A stretch of 64,000 nt of DNA from Ulota crispa (GCA_963920765.1 OY987244.1:25710358-25774357), one strand, 5' to 3'. Counted from the stretch's first letter, positions 1 to 11,290 are shown. Translations and numbers: made by a program. The notes: generated by a model not told the origin, from the sequence alone.

Positions 1-489
1 GACAACATTGATGAAGGGATTGTGCCCCTTTAACATTCAAGGATAATTTTTGACTTCACTTGCTAAATTTGGCATTTTCTTTTTTCAACTAGTTTTTCAC
101 TAGATAAAAAATGCTATTTTCTATATTTTATTGTCAATTTATTGTCAACTATTACAATTAGGTTTCATTTAACAATTTGACCAATTTTTAGCTTTAGGTT
201 TCAAATTCATCTGACTTTTTTGCAATTTGAACCAATTGACAATACATTAAATGCCTGTTCTCCCCGGGCATTGGCACCCACTGAACCGTGCCCCTATAAG
301 TAGTGATCATTTTGTGATTTTGGGGCTCTACTTGTAAATTCTAGCTATATAAATAGTTTTGGTTAAACTAAACTCTGCTACGAAGATTTGGATGATCATG
401 TTTGGAGAATACTTGGTCAAGTGTTCTACAGTGAGCAAAGAAAGGTGGATTTTTTTTATTGAAAACTTAAGGCAGGAAAGAAGAGGGGG
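1..489. other. AT-rich intergenic stretch, no gene seen
   Basis: No credible coding exon or RNA gene is visible. The last five bases (485-489, GGGGG) are the left target-site duplication of the LTR retrotransposon that follows. Confidence 0.6.
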
Positions 490-713
490 TGTTACGAACT
501 AATTCGTAATGACGGTTACGTTGGTTAGAGGTTGGTTACCCTTCCTCTTTCCTTCTTAAATTAAGTGAGGAGGTTTGTTCCTCACTTGACATTTTGCTTA
601 ATACAATGGAATACTTTCAATGTCACCTTTGCGTCTCTTAGTGTTTGTTTCTATATTAGGTTATGATCTCAAAATAAGAAAGGAATGTTGACTCTTAATC
701 TTGTATAGTAACA
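490..713 (+). repeat. 5' LTR (224 bp)
   Basis: Direct repeat of 6425-6648. My hand alignment gives 14 mismatches and no gaps, about 94% identity; 13 of the 14 are transitions. The termini are TG...CA within a short inverted repeat (TGTTAC/GTAACA). Confidence 0.95.
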
Positions 714-1203
714 TAATGTTAAGTCCTTGAGAGTCCATATTCAGATGAGGAGGCAACCGAGTAGGGATGTATTTGGTTTTGACAAATGTGAGATGTTGCC
801 TTTTGGGAAATTATTGTGAAATAAATAGGCTCGAGAGTTCTTGCAAATTTTCTATGGTGGTAGGAGTAGCAAACAATTTGTGCGGTTTTCTTTTTCCAAA
901 ATTTTGGCATGTTCTACTCAATGTTTCAATGCGTTCTTGGGGTTGCTTGTTGATTCTATCGAGGAGGTGATTTTAGGTTTTGATGCATTCATTGTGGTTG
1001 GTAAGTAGGATAACGGCCAATTAATTGGTAGTGATTAGGAAGGAAAGAAGAGTAAAGGCATAAATGAAATAAGATTAGGGTTAGGAAATACTTGCATCAA
1101 GTAAATCATGTTGCAAGTCTCAACAATGCTTGTCTACAATGGCAAGATTGTGGTGGGTGAAGAAGGTTGGAGAAGTCATGTTGTGAAGTTAGGTTGAACT
1201 ACC

Positions 1204-2230
1204 ATGGATCGTGAGCACGTAGCCGGAGATCCGCGGGGGCTTACAATGCTGGAAGGGGTAAGGTCGGAGTTGGCCTCATTCATACAACAACAAATTCAAA
1301 ATGTGTTTCAAACGGTGATCCCCCACTTGGTGCAAGAACTTTTAGAGCGTGCGACGTTGGGGCCAGGACTAGTAGCGTCATCCACATCCGGGGAAGAAAA
1401 GCAAGCACCAAGAAGAATGGAAGAGCCTCGAGGTGATGGATTTCATATCAAGGAATCAAAAGTAGCGGAACCGGATAAGTTTTCCGGAAAGAAGGGTAAC
1501 GAGGTATGCTGGTGGCTTGCACAATTGCGTTTGGTATTCCGAGGTAAGCCACGCATTTATAATTCTGATGCCGATAAAGTTGCTTATGCTCTTTCATATA
1601 TGACAGGGGCTGCACAAAATTGGGCGATGCCACTTTTGCAAGCCCTTGATGAAAGACGTGATCATGAGCTGTTGACAGACTATGATACTTTTCGGAAATC
1701 CACTATTGAGGTTTACGATGACTTGGATAGACAAGGTAACGCAGAAGATCGTTTAGGTCAGCTTAGGCAAACCGGTTCGGCGGCATCATGTATTTCTACA
1801 TTTAATGAATATGCCGCTCAAGTCGAATGGAATGAAGCTAGCTTGGTGGCTCGGTTTTGAGGAGGACTCAAAGATGAGATCTTGAGTTCTATAGCCACCG
1901 CAGAGACCCAACCACAAAGACTTCAAGATTGGATGGCAATGGTGTCCCGAATTGATGAGAGGCTATAGGACCGACGGCAAAATCGGCGGGTACAATCCAA
2001 TTTCCAAAATGTTAGAGTTCTAACCGCTCCTTTTTGTGATCCAAGTGTGAGGTCTCAAGTAAATTCGGGCCTAGTGTCTATGGAGCTTGGCGCGACTTGA
2101 GCCACGCAAGCTTTGGCAAAAACGGCAGCGGAACGGCTAGAGTATCAACGCCGAGGGCAATGTTGGGGTTGCGGCGAACTAGGACATATTAGAGCTAAAT
2201 GTCCCACAAATCCCTCTATGCCACTTTCAA
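1204..2230 (+). pseudogene. gag relic with CCHC zinc knuckle
   Basis: The first open segment (1204-1860) encodes a capsid-type Gag with a core around residues 95-215 that includes a tryptophan-containing QNWA motif typical of the Retrotrans_gag family. A TGA stops it at 1858, yet homologous coding sequence continues in frame to a TAG near 1967. Further on, 2161-2202 encodes an exact CCHC knuckle (C-x2-C-x4-H-x4-C), the nucleic-acid-binding part of Gag. Gag would assemble the virus-like particle and package the element RNA. The start at 1204 is the first ATG of the long open segment. Confidence 0.85.
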
Positions 2231-2439
2231 TTTCGGCTACCATAAAGATGGAAGAAACAGTCTCGGGAAAAGAGGAAGCCCGGGACTGAGTGGGAGGATT
2301 CAGTACCCGGGCATTATCCAGACGGCGGCGGTTACAATCCCGAAGCAAAGCACGAGCACAAAACGGGAGGATGATGAGCTTGATCATGAGCAATGTTTGC
2401 AATGGAAGGAACCTCTAGTGATCTACAAGGATCCGAGAA

Positions 2440-2850
2440 ATGTATTGACTCCATTGTCTCTACGGGCAACCTTGGATCCAAAGGCCCATGTAACATTGGA
2501 TGCCACAATCAACTCCATGGCGGCCTCCACCCTAGTGGACTCAGGAGCCACATGAATCTTCATGCATCCTAGGTTTGCAGAAGAGTGCAATACAATCCTA
2601 AAACTCAAGAGAGCACCAAGAGAAGTTCGGGTAATTGATGCCAAATGATTAATTCCGGACTTATTACACACGAAGCGGTGGTTGAACTTGTAATTGGGAG
2701 TCATCGTGAGAAGTTGATGGCGGATATCACCAACACAGGAAGATACCCATTTATTTTGGGCATCCCTTGGTTGATTTGTCACGACCCAACTATTTGTTGG
2801 TCACAAAGAAGTGTAATGTTCAACTCAGCATATTGTGGAGCAAATTGTAC
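2440..2850 (+). pseudogene. retroelement aspartic protease relic
   Basis: The reading around 2527-2552 gives LVDSGAT, the catalytic Asp motif of retropepsins, followed at once by a TGA. The downstream segment contains ILGIPWL (about 2755-2775), the typical C-terminal ILG flap-side motif of gypsy proteases. In the intact family this enzyme cleaves the Gag-Pol polyprotein. The domain lies between the gag knuckle and RT, as expected. Confidence 0.8.
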
Positions 2851-2989
2851 AATGCCTGAAATAATGAGCCTCCATTCTGGAGTTGGGAATGATGCTTGGC
2901 AACGGTTCAACGGATGGTAGGATTACCGCGAGTGCACTGCATTCATAAAACAAAGTTCATGAAGAAAGAATCAAAAAAGAAATTAGCAA

Positions 2990-3330
2990 AGGAGAAGGCA
3001 CCACGGGCCTTGCAGGCGCTGCGGGCTTGTCAGGGTTTGCAGACAGCTTGCGCGTTGGCGTTGCGGGCATGTTGGGGCCTGTAGGCAGCCCGGGCGCTGG
3101 CACTGCGGTCTTGCCAAGACTGCCGAGACCTGCCAGGCGGGCCCATGCAGTGAGCCCCGCCTCGCCATCCGGCAATCCGATGCCGGCTGCGGGCTGCAGG
3201 CTGGCGGCTGAGGGCACCCCTGCCCTGGTACCCTCCCCGACACTTGGCATAGGGATACCGGGTGCAGGGGTCGGTAAGGGGCTTAGGGGTACAAGACCCG
3301 GTAAGCCAATGAAAGGTACCATGCTCGTTA
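2990..3330. other. GC-rich low-complexity insert inside pol
   Basis: About 340 bp rich in G and C with repeated GCGGGC/TTGCAGGC-like words, sharply unlike the AT-rich element around it. It lies between protease and RT. It keeps open frames on both strands, which is expected of stop-poor GC-rich sequence and not evidence of a gene. It may be an expanded spacer or captured DNA. Confidence 0.6.
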
Positions 3331-3593
3331 CAAGAAACTTAATTGCCCCAACGCACTCCTTTGTGTCAGCGGCCGTTTTTTGTTTTTCGGCGAAGGATGC
3401 GGAGATTTATGCACTCGATATTTCTGAGGTGAGTCTTTTTAGTACAAAGAATTCTTCAATTCTAGAGGAATACCGCAACTTGAGTGGAGCTTTTAGTGAG
3501 CAGGCATCAAATGAGTTGCTAAAACATGGCGTGGAGGACATGAGGATTGAATTTAAGTAGGGCTAGGAGCCACAAAATACTGGTCTCCGATTT

Positions 3594-4890
3594 ATGTCAG
3601 CAGCGGAATTAGAAGAGTTTTGTAAGTATTTAGAGGAAAATTTGGGGAAAAGATAGATTCGACAGTCCAAATCTTCGGTATCGGCATCAATCGTATTTGC
3701 CAAGAAGAAAGATGGTTCCATCAGAGTTTGCGTGGATTATCGAAATTTGAATAAAGTCACAATCCGAAATCGCTACCCGTTACCCCTTATTTCGGAGCTC
3801 ACAGACCGGTTGGTAGGAATAAAGATTTTCACTAAATTGGATATAAGACAGGCGTACCACCGAGTGCGGATGGCATTGGGACATGAGTTCAAAACGGCAT
3901 TCAAAATACGGTATGGATTGTTTGAGTATTTAGTGATGCCTTTTGGAGTAACCAATGTGCCTGCCCAATTTCAATCTTACATGCAGGAGATTTTTGGAGA
4001 TTTATTGGACATTTCCGTAGTAATATATTTAGACGACATCTTTATTTTTTTAAAAGATCTGGAAGAACATGTACGAGTCGTGCGGGAAGTTCTTCAACAA
4101 TTGGAGAAACATGGACTTTATGCCAAGGAATCAAAGTGTCAGTTTTATTGTCAATCCGTTGAGTTTTTAGGAATGGTGGTGTTTGCTAAAGGGTTGGAAA
4201 TGTGCCAGGACAAGGTTTAAACTATTAAGGATTGGTCCACACAAAAAATCGTGAAGGAAGTGCAAGCATTCCTTGGCTTTGCCAATTTTTATTGGCGTTT
4301 TATATGTGATTATTCTAGGAGTGTCGTTCCCCTTATCATGCTGACAAAAAATGATAAAAAATTTGAATGGACCATAGAAGTGGACCGGGCTTTCATGGAA
4401 CTTCGATCAAGATTTCTCCAAGTACCAGTATTGTTCCACCCTAATTTTGAACGATCTTTTATTATAGAGGCGGACGCATCCAATGTGGCAACAGGAGCTA
4501 TTCTTTCACAGCACGGGGAAGATGGGCATCTTCACCTTTGTGCGTTCCGTAGTTCAAAGATGTCTCTAACAGAACAAAACTATGATATCTATGATAAGGA
4601 GCTCTTAAGCAAAATTTTGGCGTTTCAAGACTGGCGGGTATATTTGGAAGGATCATCGCATCAAACCTGGATATTCTCGGACCACAAAAATTTGGAGTAT
4701 TTTTTTACTACAAAATAGTTAAATTGACGTCAAGCTTGATGGTTTAAATTCCTATCTGCTTTTAACTTTGAAATTCACCACTGGGCGGGATCGCTAAATG
4801 GAAAGGCAGACACTCTTTCTAAACGAGTGGATGTCACTGCGGGACAAAATAAAGAGAATCGACCCTTACTGCGATTGGCTACGCTTGAGT
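3594..4890 (+). pseudogene. pol relic: reverse transcriptase and RNase H
   Basis: RT motifs are clear: VDYRNLN near 3733, then FTKLDIRQAYH, MPFGVTNVPAQFQ, and the catalytic YLDD near 4027. The frame then closes at a TAA (about 4218) and resumes with the connection segment (VQAFLGFANFYWRF) and an RNase H-like domain that includes EADASNVATGAILSQ and TEQNYDIYDKELL. A further stop ends it at 4716. In an intact element the two domains copy the RNA into DNA and degrade the RNA strand. The in-frame stops prevent this here. Confidence 0.92.
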
Positions 4891-4904
4891 CTCATGAACT
4901 GGTA

Positions 4905-6110
4905 TAGATGGATGTACAGATTATAGAACGACTTAAGATAGCGTTGCAAGAGGATGCCACATTACAACCACTATTATCATTTTTCAAAAACAATTCCAAG
5001 CAACCTCCCCGAGATATACGTCGACGACCTCAAGGATACACGTTGAATGATGGAATTCTTCGCTTTAAGGATTTGATATATGTACCGGACGATGAGGAAC
5101 TCAAGCGGCAAATTTTGCAATCTTGGCATGATGCACCAGCCGCGGAATACCAAGGGAGAGCTAAAACTTTGGATTTGGTTAGCCGAATTTTTTATTGACC
5201 CACATTACGCCGCTATGTTTACCGGTACTTTGAGGGATGTGATTTGTGTCAATGGTCGAAATCAACTCACCATCCTAGATATGGACTAATGTAACCCATT
5301 CCGGCCGGTCATGCACCGTAGAAAAGAATTTCTATTGATTTCATAGTAAAATTACCAAATAGCAGTGGACATGACTCTATCATGGTGGTGGTTGATAAAA
5401 ACACAAAACTAGTCCACTTTATTCTTATAAAGGAAACGGTTACCTCCAACGAGACCGCTTCATTATATCTACATAATATTTGGAAGCTTCATGGCATATC
5501 GGAGGAGGTAATTTCGGATCGTGGGTCAATTTTTGTCTCTAAGTTCATGAGAAGACTTTGCGAACTCCTTAAGATTTAGCCATCTCCAACCACGGTTTTT
5601 CATCCTCAGGCGAACGGGCAAATCGAAAGGGTAAATCAAGTGGTTGAGCAATTTCTTTGAACTTTCACTACAATCCGGCAAGATGATTGGGTCGATCTCC
5701 TCCCAATAGCGGAATTTGTGTATAACAACGCAAGTCATTCTGCAACAGGGTTTTCTCCTTTCTATGCTACTTATAGTTATCATTTGGCATTTTTGGTTTC
5801 TACACCAACCACATCTACAGTGCCTGTGGCGGAGGACCGAGTGCAACACCTACAACAAGTCCACAAAAAACTTAAGGTCATAATAAAAATTGCAGGGGAG
5901 GACGCCAAATGCAACTATGATTGCGGGGTACAATTACAACCAACATTTTAAATAGGCGACAAGGTTCTTCTTTGACACGATAATATAATAATAACGGAGC
6001 CGTCTCAGAAATTGGCCCTAAAGTTTTTGGGACCATTTACAGTAATTGCTAAACTCTTCAATGTTGTTTATCGCTGACAATTACCAAAAACATTGCAGAT
6101 TTATGATGTG
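4905..6110 (+). pseudogene. integrase relic
   Basis: The N-terminal zinc-binding region is recognisable (HDAP... then CDLCQ), but the second zinc histidine position reads Tyr in the EYQG segment, and a frame break follows near 5198. The catalytic core keeps an Asp region (about 5340-5400), VISDRGSIFVS (about 5508-5540), and a downstream HPQANGQIERVN segment holding the presumed catalytic Glu. Stops lie at about 5577 and 5657. The family inserts element DNA into the genome. Confidence 0.88.
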
Positions 6111-6189
6111 TTCCATGTCTCCTTGTTTGAAAGATATCGTCATGATTCTATTCCGGGACGACGCCAATTACCACCTCCACCAATTACCA

Positions 6190-6420
6190 CTCCTGATAGA
6201 GATGTTGAATGGAAAGTCCACGAAGTTCTTAATTTACGGATTTTTGGTCGGGGAAAAAGATTGCAATATCTAGTCTCTTGGGAGAGCTATGGACCAGAAG
6301 AGAATTTTTGGGAGCCGGCGGCGAATTTAGAGAATGCACCACTAGCGGTGGCAAAGTTTTATAAGAAGCACCCTGAGGCGCCAACACCGAACCGTAAGAA
6401 AACTCTACTTAAGAAGGGGT
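6190..6420 (+). pseudogene. C-terminal chromodomain of integrase
   Basis: The reading contains YLVSWESYGPEENFWEP followed by an acidic/Leu-rich helix, a good match to chromodomains fused to chromovirus integrases. In that family the domain steers insertion toward marked heterochromatin. It sits directly before the purine tract and 3' LTR. Confidence 0.88.
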
Positions 6421-6424
6421 ATAA

Positions 6425-6648
6425 TGTTACGAACTAGTTCGTAATGACGGTTACGTTGGTTAGAGGTTGGTTACCCTTCCTCTTTCTTTCTTAAACCAAG
6501 TGAGGAGGTTTGTTCCTCACTTGACATTTTGTTTAATACAATAGAATACTTTCAATGTCACCTTTGTGTCTCTTAGTGTTTGTTTCTACATTAAGTTATG
6601 ATCTTAAAATAGGAAAGGAATGTCGACTCTTGATCTTGTATTGTAACA
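6425..6648 (+). repeat. 3' LTR (224 bp)
   Basis: Partner of the 5' LTR, same length, followed directly by the GGGGG target duplication at 6649-6653. Confidence 0.95.
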
Positions 6649-6653
6649 GGGGG

Positions 6654-7223
6654 AACTGATGTGGCAAGCGCGAATAGGCCAGAGGAAGGAGGGGACGAGG
6701 GAGGAGGGACCAAGGGATATATTTTGCAGAGAGGGGAGGGGTGCGGCAGCCAATAATGGGGCAGTGCATGCATGTGGGCAGTTATGGTAGGCGTTATGGA
6801 AAGATGTGTCTAAAGGGAGGGATGGGGTCATGGGGGTTATCTCTTGCGCATGTACTCACACCTTTTCCAAGGGCTGTGCCCCTAGCATGGACTGGGACAG
6901 CCTTTAAATTTTGTTATTTTATTGATCGCATGATAGGCACCCAATCGTGTAAGCAGATAAGAAAAATTTGGACAGAATTGGATAGAATCAACAACTTTTG
7001 TACTTTTATTCATAAGAATGTACTCATTTTAGTATATTTCATTCAAATTTTAGCAAATGTTGTATTTGCTTGGGGAGGGACCTAGAGGTGTTATCCATCT
7101 TTTCACATGATGTTTTTAGTGTAACTATAGCCGATCCAAAATCAAGGTAAGATTTAGGCAAAAATTGTCAAGAATTTAAAGGCTAGGCTAAGGTTAGATG
7201 GCATGCCGTTTTGTGGGGCTAGG
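6654..7223. other. Intergenic stretch with an inverted flank of the next element
   Basis: No gene is seen. The words near 7190-7206 (GTTAGATGGCATGC) recur inverted near 7810-7821 (GCATGCCATCTAAC), so the CACTA-ended element below appears to lie inside an older inverted-repeat element. Confidence 0.5.
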
Positions 7224-7570
7224 CACTAGAAGAAAAACAAGGATAAATGACTATCACAAATTGCCACGACTAGGTCACCATAATTGCCTTGCAAGTGCAC
7301 AAACAATTGCACAACAATTGCACAACATTTGCATAACTACAATCTAGTTGTGCAGTTGTTGTACAGTTGTTGTACAGTTGTTGTACAGTTGTTGTACAGT
7401 TGTTGTACAGTTGTTGTACAGTTGTTGTACAGTTGTTGTACAGTTGTTGTACAGTTGCTGTACAGTTGCTGTACAGTTGTTGTGCAGTTGTTTGTGCAGT
7501 TGCAAGGTAGTTACGGTGACCTAGTTGTGGCAATTTGTGGCAGTTGTTTATCCTTATTTTTCTTCTAGTG
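7224..7570. mobile_element. CACTA-ended non-autonomous mini-element with internal minisatellite
   Basis: The left end begins CACTAGAAGAAAAA and the right end is its inverse (TTTTTCTTCTAGTG). The inverted similarity continues for roughly 100 bp into each side (AAGGATAAA, GGTCACC). CACTA termini are the hallmark of En/Spm-type DNA transposons. The flanking triplets are AGG and AAG, so a 3-bp duplication would need one substitution. There is no coding capacity, and the loop is an 11-bp tandem repeat. Confidence 0.75.
7354..7500. repeat. 11-bp minisatellite (TTGTTGTACAG)n
   Basis: About 13 near-identical units of TTGTTGTACAG, with late units varying to TTGCTGTACAG and TTGTTGTGCAG. The array forms the loop of the CACTA-ended mini-element, and the open frames on both strands through it are repeat artefacts. 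Confidence 0.93.
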
Positions 7571-8600
7571 AAGGTGGCAATAATTTAGTTTTTTTACCCA
7601 CCAAAGAATGTAAGGGTTTATAAATTCACCATCAAGAGATTGAATTTTGGGAATTTTGAGTTCACATTTGGATTCAGAGACCTTCACTCAGTCTAGAAAT
7701 ATGGAGGAAAACAAAATTGACCAAATCCAACATAAGAGGCACATTATTAATTTTCATTCTTGTTTGCAAAAAACAAAAACTAGGTTTTTTCACCTTGATC
7801 CCTCAAAAACGCATGCCATCTAACCCAACCCCATAGGGAGCATACTAAGGCTCACTCTAGACTTAACAACTCTAACACCTCGTTTATTGTGCCATGGTAG
7901 AAAAAGCTCTACGTTTATTCCATACCAGAAATTGCAAGAGTTTAGAAATTTATTATCCGGAGATTGAATTTGGGAAGGAACCCTAGCAAAATATAAAAAT
8001 GATCTAGTCCAAAATAAAAATAGATTTTTACTTTTACCATTGTACACAAAATGAAGACCCTATTTTACTTTGACCCTAAATACAAGGTATGAAAGTCATT
8101 AAATCCAAGGTGAGTTTTAGTGAAATCCGACCCATAGCATCCCCTCATCCCCTTGTTTCATACGTTTTGTATCAGTAGGTACTACCCTCGCCGAAAGGTA
8201 CCCACCAGTCATCCCAAGTCTGGTTCTTGTAATTAGCTCAAGTGGCTGAAAATATTGCTAAACGTGCAAAATAATATCCAAATCCCACATTACTGAATGT
8301 TATAATATTTTAAATTAAAGAATATGATGATGGGTGTTCATGTTATTTGATACTATAAAAAAATTGGGAAACTTTTTGCTAAACTTAGTCCACTTGTACC
8401 CGCACGGCCGTCTTTCACCCTACGCCTATGTAGCTATGCCGCCTTAATTTCGTTTTATTATTATTATTAGCTCTGGCTGGAAGGAGACTAGGAAGGGGCT
8501 TTCTAATCAAAAGCAGACGTTTACATGAGTTGGGCGTTACTCGGAAGGTGAGCCAATGGTAGAGGGCCCCAAGGGACAAGGTACTTTGCCTCTTATACGG
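7571..8600. other. Degenerate repeats, no gene
   Basis: Parts of 7615-7700 and 7890-8040 resemble the arms of the foldback family described at 10501-10912 and 27332-27744 (accatcaa...gattcagagacc). No coding exon is convincing. Confidence 0.5.
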
Positions 8601-8805
8601 TGCATGACACTTATAACCAACAACGGCCAATTTAAGTGGTTAGTCTAAGGCTTTGTCAAAAAAAAGTTATTAAAAAATTGAGTTTACCAAAATGAAACTT
8701 AAACCCTAAGTTTTATCTTGGTAGACCGAATTTTTTGATAATTTTTTTGACAAAGCCCTATGCTAATCACTTTGATTGACCGTTGTTGATTATAAGTGTC
8801 ATGCA
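8601..8805. repeat. Foldback MITE, about 205 bp
   Basis: Inverted arms begin TGCATGACACTTATAA and end with the inverse TTATAAGTGTCATGCA. They continue through ggctttgtcaaaaaaa / tttttttgacaaagcc to a short central loop. No protein is encoded. Confidence 0.85.
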
Positions 8806-8810
8806 CTATT

Positions 8811-9129
8811 GGAGGCTCATAAACCGCCCAGGCTCTAAAATCGTCCACCTTCTCAAATGTATCTTATTTGTACATGTTATTTTTTCGTTAGTTTCAATAA
8901 TGAACAAGTAGTGTCATTTGAGGAGGTGGGGCGATTTTAGAGCTTTATGTCACTTCAACTTTAAAATTTCATAACCAATTCCACAAAGTTTCAAAAATAT
9001 GAAACAACTTGAGTTAGATGCCATTTCCTCTTGTCTTTCAAGAAAATTTACTGAAAAGTATTTCAAGAAGTTTTACCTCCCCAAAATTCAATTTTAGCCT
9101 TTAGATGGTCAGTTTATGAGCCTCCTACT
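8811..9129 (-). mobile_element. MITE of the GGAGGCTC family
   Basis: Inverse of the copies at 53808-54135 and 63494-63832: it shares the interior words AAGTTTTACCTCCCCAAAATTCA and the terminal GAGCCTCCTA, so it is read on the minus strand. It lies directly beside the preceding foldback element. Confidence 0.8.
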
Positions 9130-9191
9130 TTATAGTCTGCCTTTCATATAGGGAATTGCTAACGCCACACCCCATTTTGTGCTTTAATGCT

Positions 9192-9560
9192 TTAACCCCT
9201 AAAGGACCGTTGGCCCTTTTGGAGGACAAATGGGATTTCAGGCATATACTTACAACTGAATTACTTCATGTGATTCTTTGAAACTTTTTTGGATGATGGC
9301 AAATTCAATGATTTATGTGGGCATCTAATTTTTTCTTCATTATGATATTTATTAAAGAAGTTTAAAACGAATTTATGGAATACATGTGAGATTGGGTAGC
9401 CCAAAAACTTCTTTAAAATTTTCATTTTTCAAAAATAAAAATATGAAATAGGTCCTTTAGATTTATATATAGGCGAGGAGTTTTGAATCATTTAATTTTA
9501 ATTAATGAGATGAAAGTTATGGAAAGTTTTTGTTTACAGGCAATAATAAGTGTATCCCTA
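9192..9560. repeat. Fragment of a TTAA-CCCC-ended repeat
   Basis: Begins TTAACCCCTAAAGGACC and matches the left 360 bp of the element at 56901-57839 (GGGCATCTAATTT, gatttatatata). No matching right end was found, so the copy looks truncated. Confidence 0.65.
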
Positions 9561-10102
9561 ACTCCCACTCCATTATACCAAGAAACGATCATGTTCAAGA
9601 CAATAATAACAACTTAGGATGTTGTTGACATGTGGAAATTATCAATTTATTTACAACATATGTATGTGTAATATTGATTTAACAAATTGCCAAAAAATGT
9701 ATAACTGAGTGAGATAGATCAAAAAACTCATTCGTATGTAAAATGAATAAGCAAAAATTTATGTTAACTCTTTAGTGCCCTATATAATACAATCCTCCCA
9801 ATTTGAAAGCTAATGTTATTGATTATAACAATGCGATTCATTAAAAATGTTACGTCATGTTCCTTTTTGAATTTACAGTGAACATTAATTGACTCTTTTC
9901 AAATGATTTGGTTTTTATTCTATACATACGCACCTTTAGAGTAGCAACTTTCGGCCTTTAGAGCACTCTTGGTTGAAAATTCAATGCCAAATTATGTTTA
10001 TGGTGCCACAAAATTAAGTTTTGTCCAATAAATTCTTTAAAATTTGTAATTTTGACACAATTCTTATATAGAAAAAAATCATTACTCTTGGTGATAAATG
10101 AT
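9561..10102. other. AT-rich intergenic, nothing recognised
   Basis: Very AT-rich sequence without a convincing gene, RNA or repeat boundary. Confidence 0.5.
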
Positions 10103-11290
10103 GCAATAAATTTTAGGGAAAATATTGGAAATAGTCTTGACAATGGGACGTATTTCAAAAACAGGCATGGTATTTCAAAAACAGGCATGGTAATTACAAA
10201 ATATAAAAAATAGGCCTCAAGGGCCTCGCAGGGTCCGGGGAAGAGTCTTTTTGATTGATTTTTGGGTTGATTTCCTTCAAATTCCCTAACTGGTTTATCA
10301 AGGAATTGTTTTTGTTAATTTCTATGTTTCATACTATAAATATTAAAATAAAAAAATTCAATCAATTTTTGAGCCAATGTTTCTCATTTCAACCGGCTAG
10401 CTTTGAACTAGGTGCCGGTTCTTTCCGGACCTTGGGCCTCATCATATATCAAAAGTAGGTTTTACAACTAAGGTGACCAAAATTTTGTGCATGTTTATTT
10501 ATGGGAATTGATATGAGCACACATGGGGTTTGATGTATGCACACTAGGGGGGATAAACTTTAAATGTTTACCATCAAAAAGCTCAATTTATAAAGTTTGA
10601 ATTAAGATTTGGATTTAAAGACCTTGATTTAGTCTAGAACTACAATGGAGGTTACAATTTAACTATGCCCAATGGAATAACTTAACTTTTTTTATACACA
10701 AGAGTAAAAGTAATAAATTGCCCCTAGCTAAGCTATTCCATTGGGCGTAGTTAAATTGTAACCTCCATTGTGGTTCTAAACTAAATCAAGGTCTCTAAAT
10801 CCAAATCTTAATTCAAACTTTATAAATTGAGCTTTTTGATGGTAAACATTTAAAGTTTATCCCCCCTAGTGTGCATACATCAAACCCCATGTGTGCTCAT
10901 ATCAATTCCCATAAATAAACATGCACAAAATTTTGGTCACCTTAGTTGTAAAACCTACTTTTGATATATGATGAGGCCCAAGGTCCGGAAAGAACCGGCA
11001 CCTAGTTCAAAGCTAGCCGGTTGAAATGAGAAACATTGGCTCAAAAATTGATTGAATTTTTTTATTTTAATATTTATAGTATGAAACATAGAAATTAACA
11101 AAAACAATTCCTTGATAAACCAGTTAGGGAATTTGAAGGAAATCAACCCAAAAATCAATCAAAAAGACTCTTCCCCAGACCCTGCGAGGCCCTTGAGGCC
11201 TATTTTTTATATTTTGTAATTACCATGCCTGTTTTTGAAATACGTCCCATTGTCAGGACTATTTTCAATATTTTCCCTAAATTTTATTGC
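10103..11290. repeat. 1.2-kb near-perfect inverted repeat (giant foldback)
   Basis: The two halves are reverse complements about a centre near 10706. A 67-codon open frame at 10255-10458 (+) recurs with identical translation at 10955-11158 (-), which shows how little the arms have diverged. The left arm carries an extra tandem copy of a 20-bp word (GGTATTTCAAAAACAGGCAT, around 10150-10190) that the right arm lacks. The centre (10501-10912) is itself an element of another foldback family. The arms resemble 19975-20185. Neither open frame looks like a gene. Confidence 0.9.
10501..10912. repeat. Inner foldback element, GGGAATTGATATG family
   Basis: Ends are ATGGGAATTGATATGAGC and its inverse. 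Length and internal layout match the copy at 27332-27744: a gene-poor pair of arms containing taccatcaaaaag...ttgaatt...ggacttagagacc-like words. The repeat of this element in a second context shows it is a separate family nested in the larger inverted repeat. Confidence 0.8.

Larger units (their letters stand above)
490..6648 (+). mobile_element. Ty3/gypsy chromovirus LTR retrotransposon, full-length but defective
   Basis: The element is bounded by two 224-bp LTRs that start TGTTAC and end GTAACA. It is flanked by identical 5-bp duplications GGGGG (485-489 and 6649-6653), the length expected for Ty3/gypsy integration. Domains run in the order gag with CCHC knuckle, protease, reverse transcriptase, RNase H, integrase, chromodomain, which is the gypsy order and defines a chromovirus. 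A purine-rich tract (about 6411-6420) lies just before the 3' LTR. No standard tRNA-Met primer site follows the 5' LTR. Every domain is broken by stops, many of them explicable by C-to-T or G-to-A changes, so the copy is dead. A GC-rich block interrupts the region between protease and RT. Confidence 0.95.

Noticed and set aside
2957..3560. Frames of 86-177 codons in the GC-rich block
   Set aside because: Openness on both strands comes from GC-rich low complexity inside the dead retroelement.
7270..7568. 87-94 codon frames rich in Leu, Tyr, Cys or Asn, Thr
   Set aside because: Readings of the 11-bp minisatellite in the CACTA-ended mini-element.
10255..11158. Identical 67-codon frames on opposite strands
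   Set aside because: They reflect the inverted repeat; no family resemblance.
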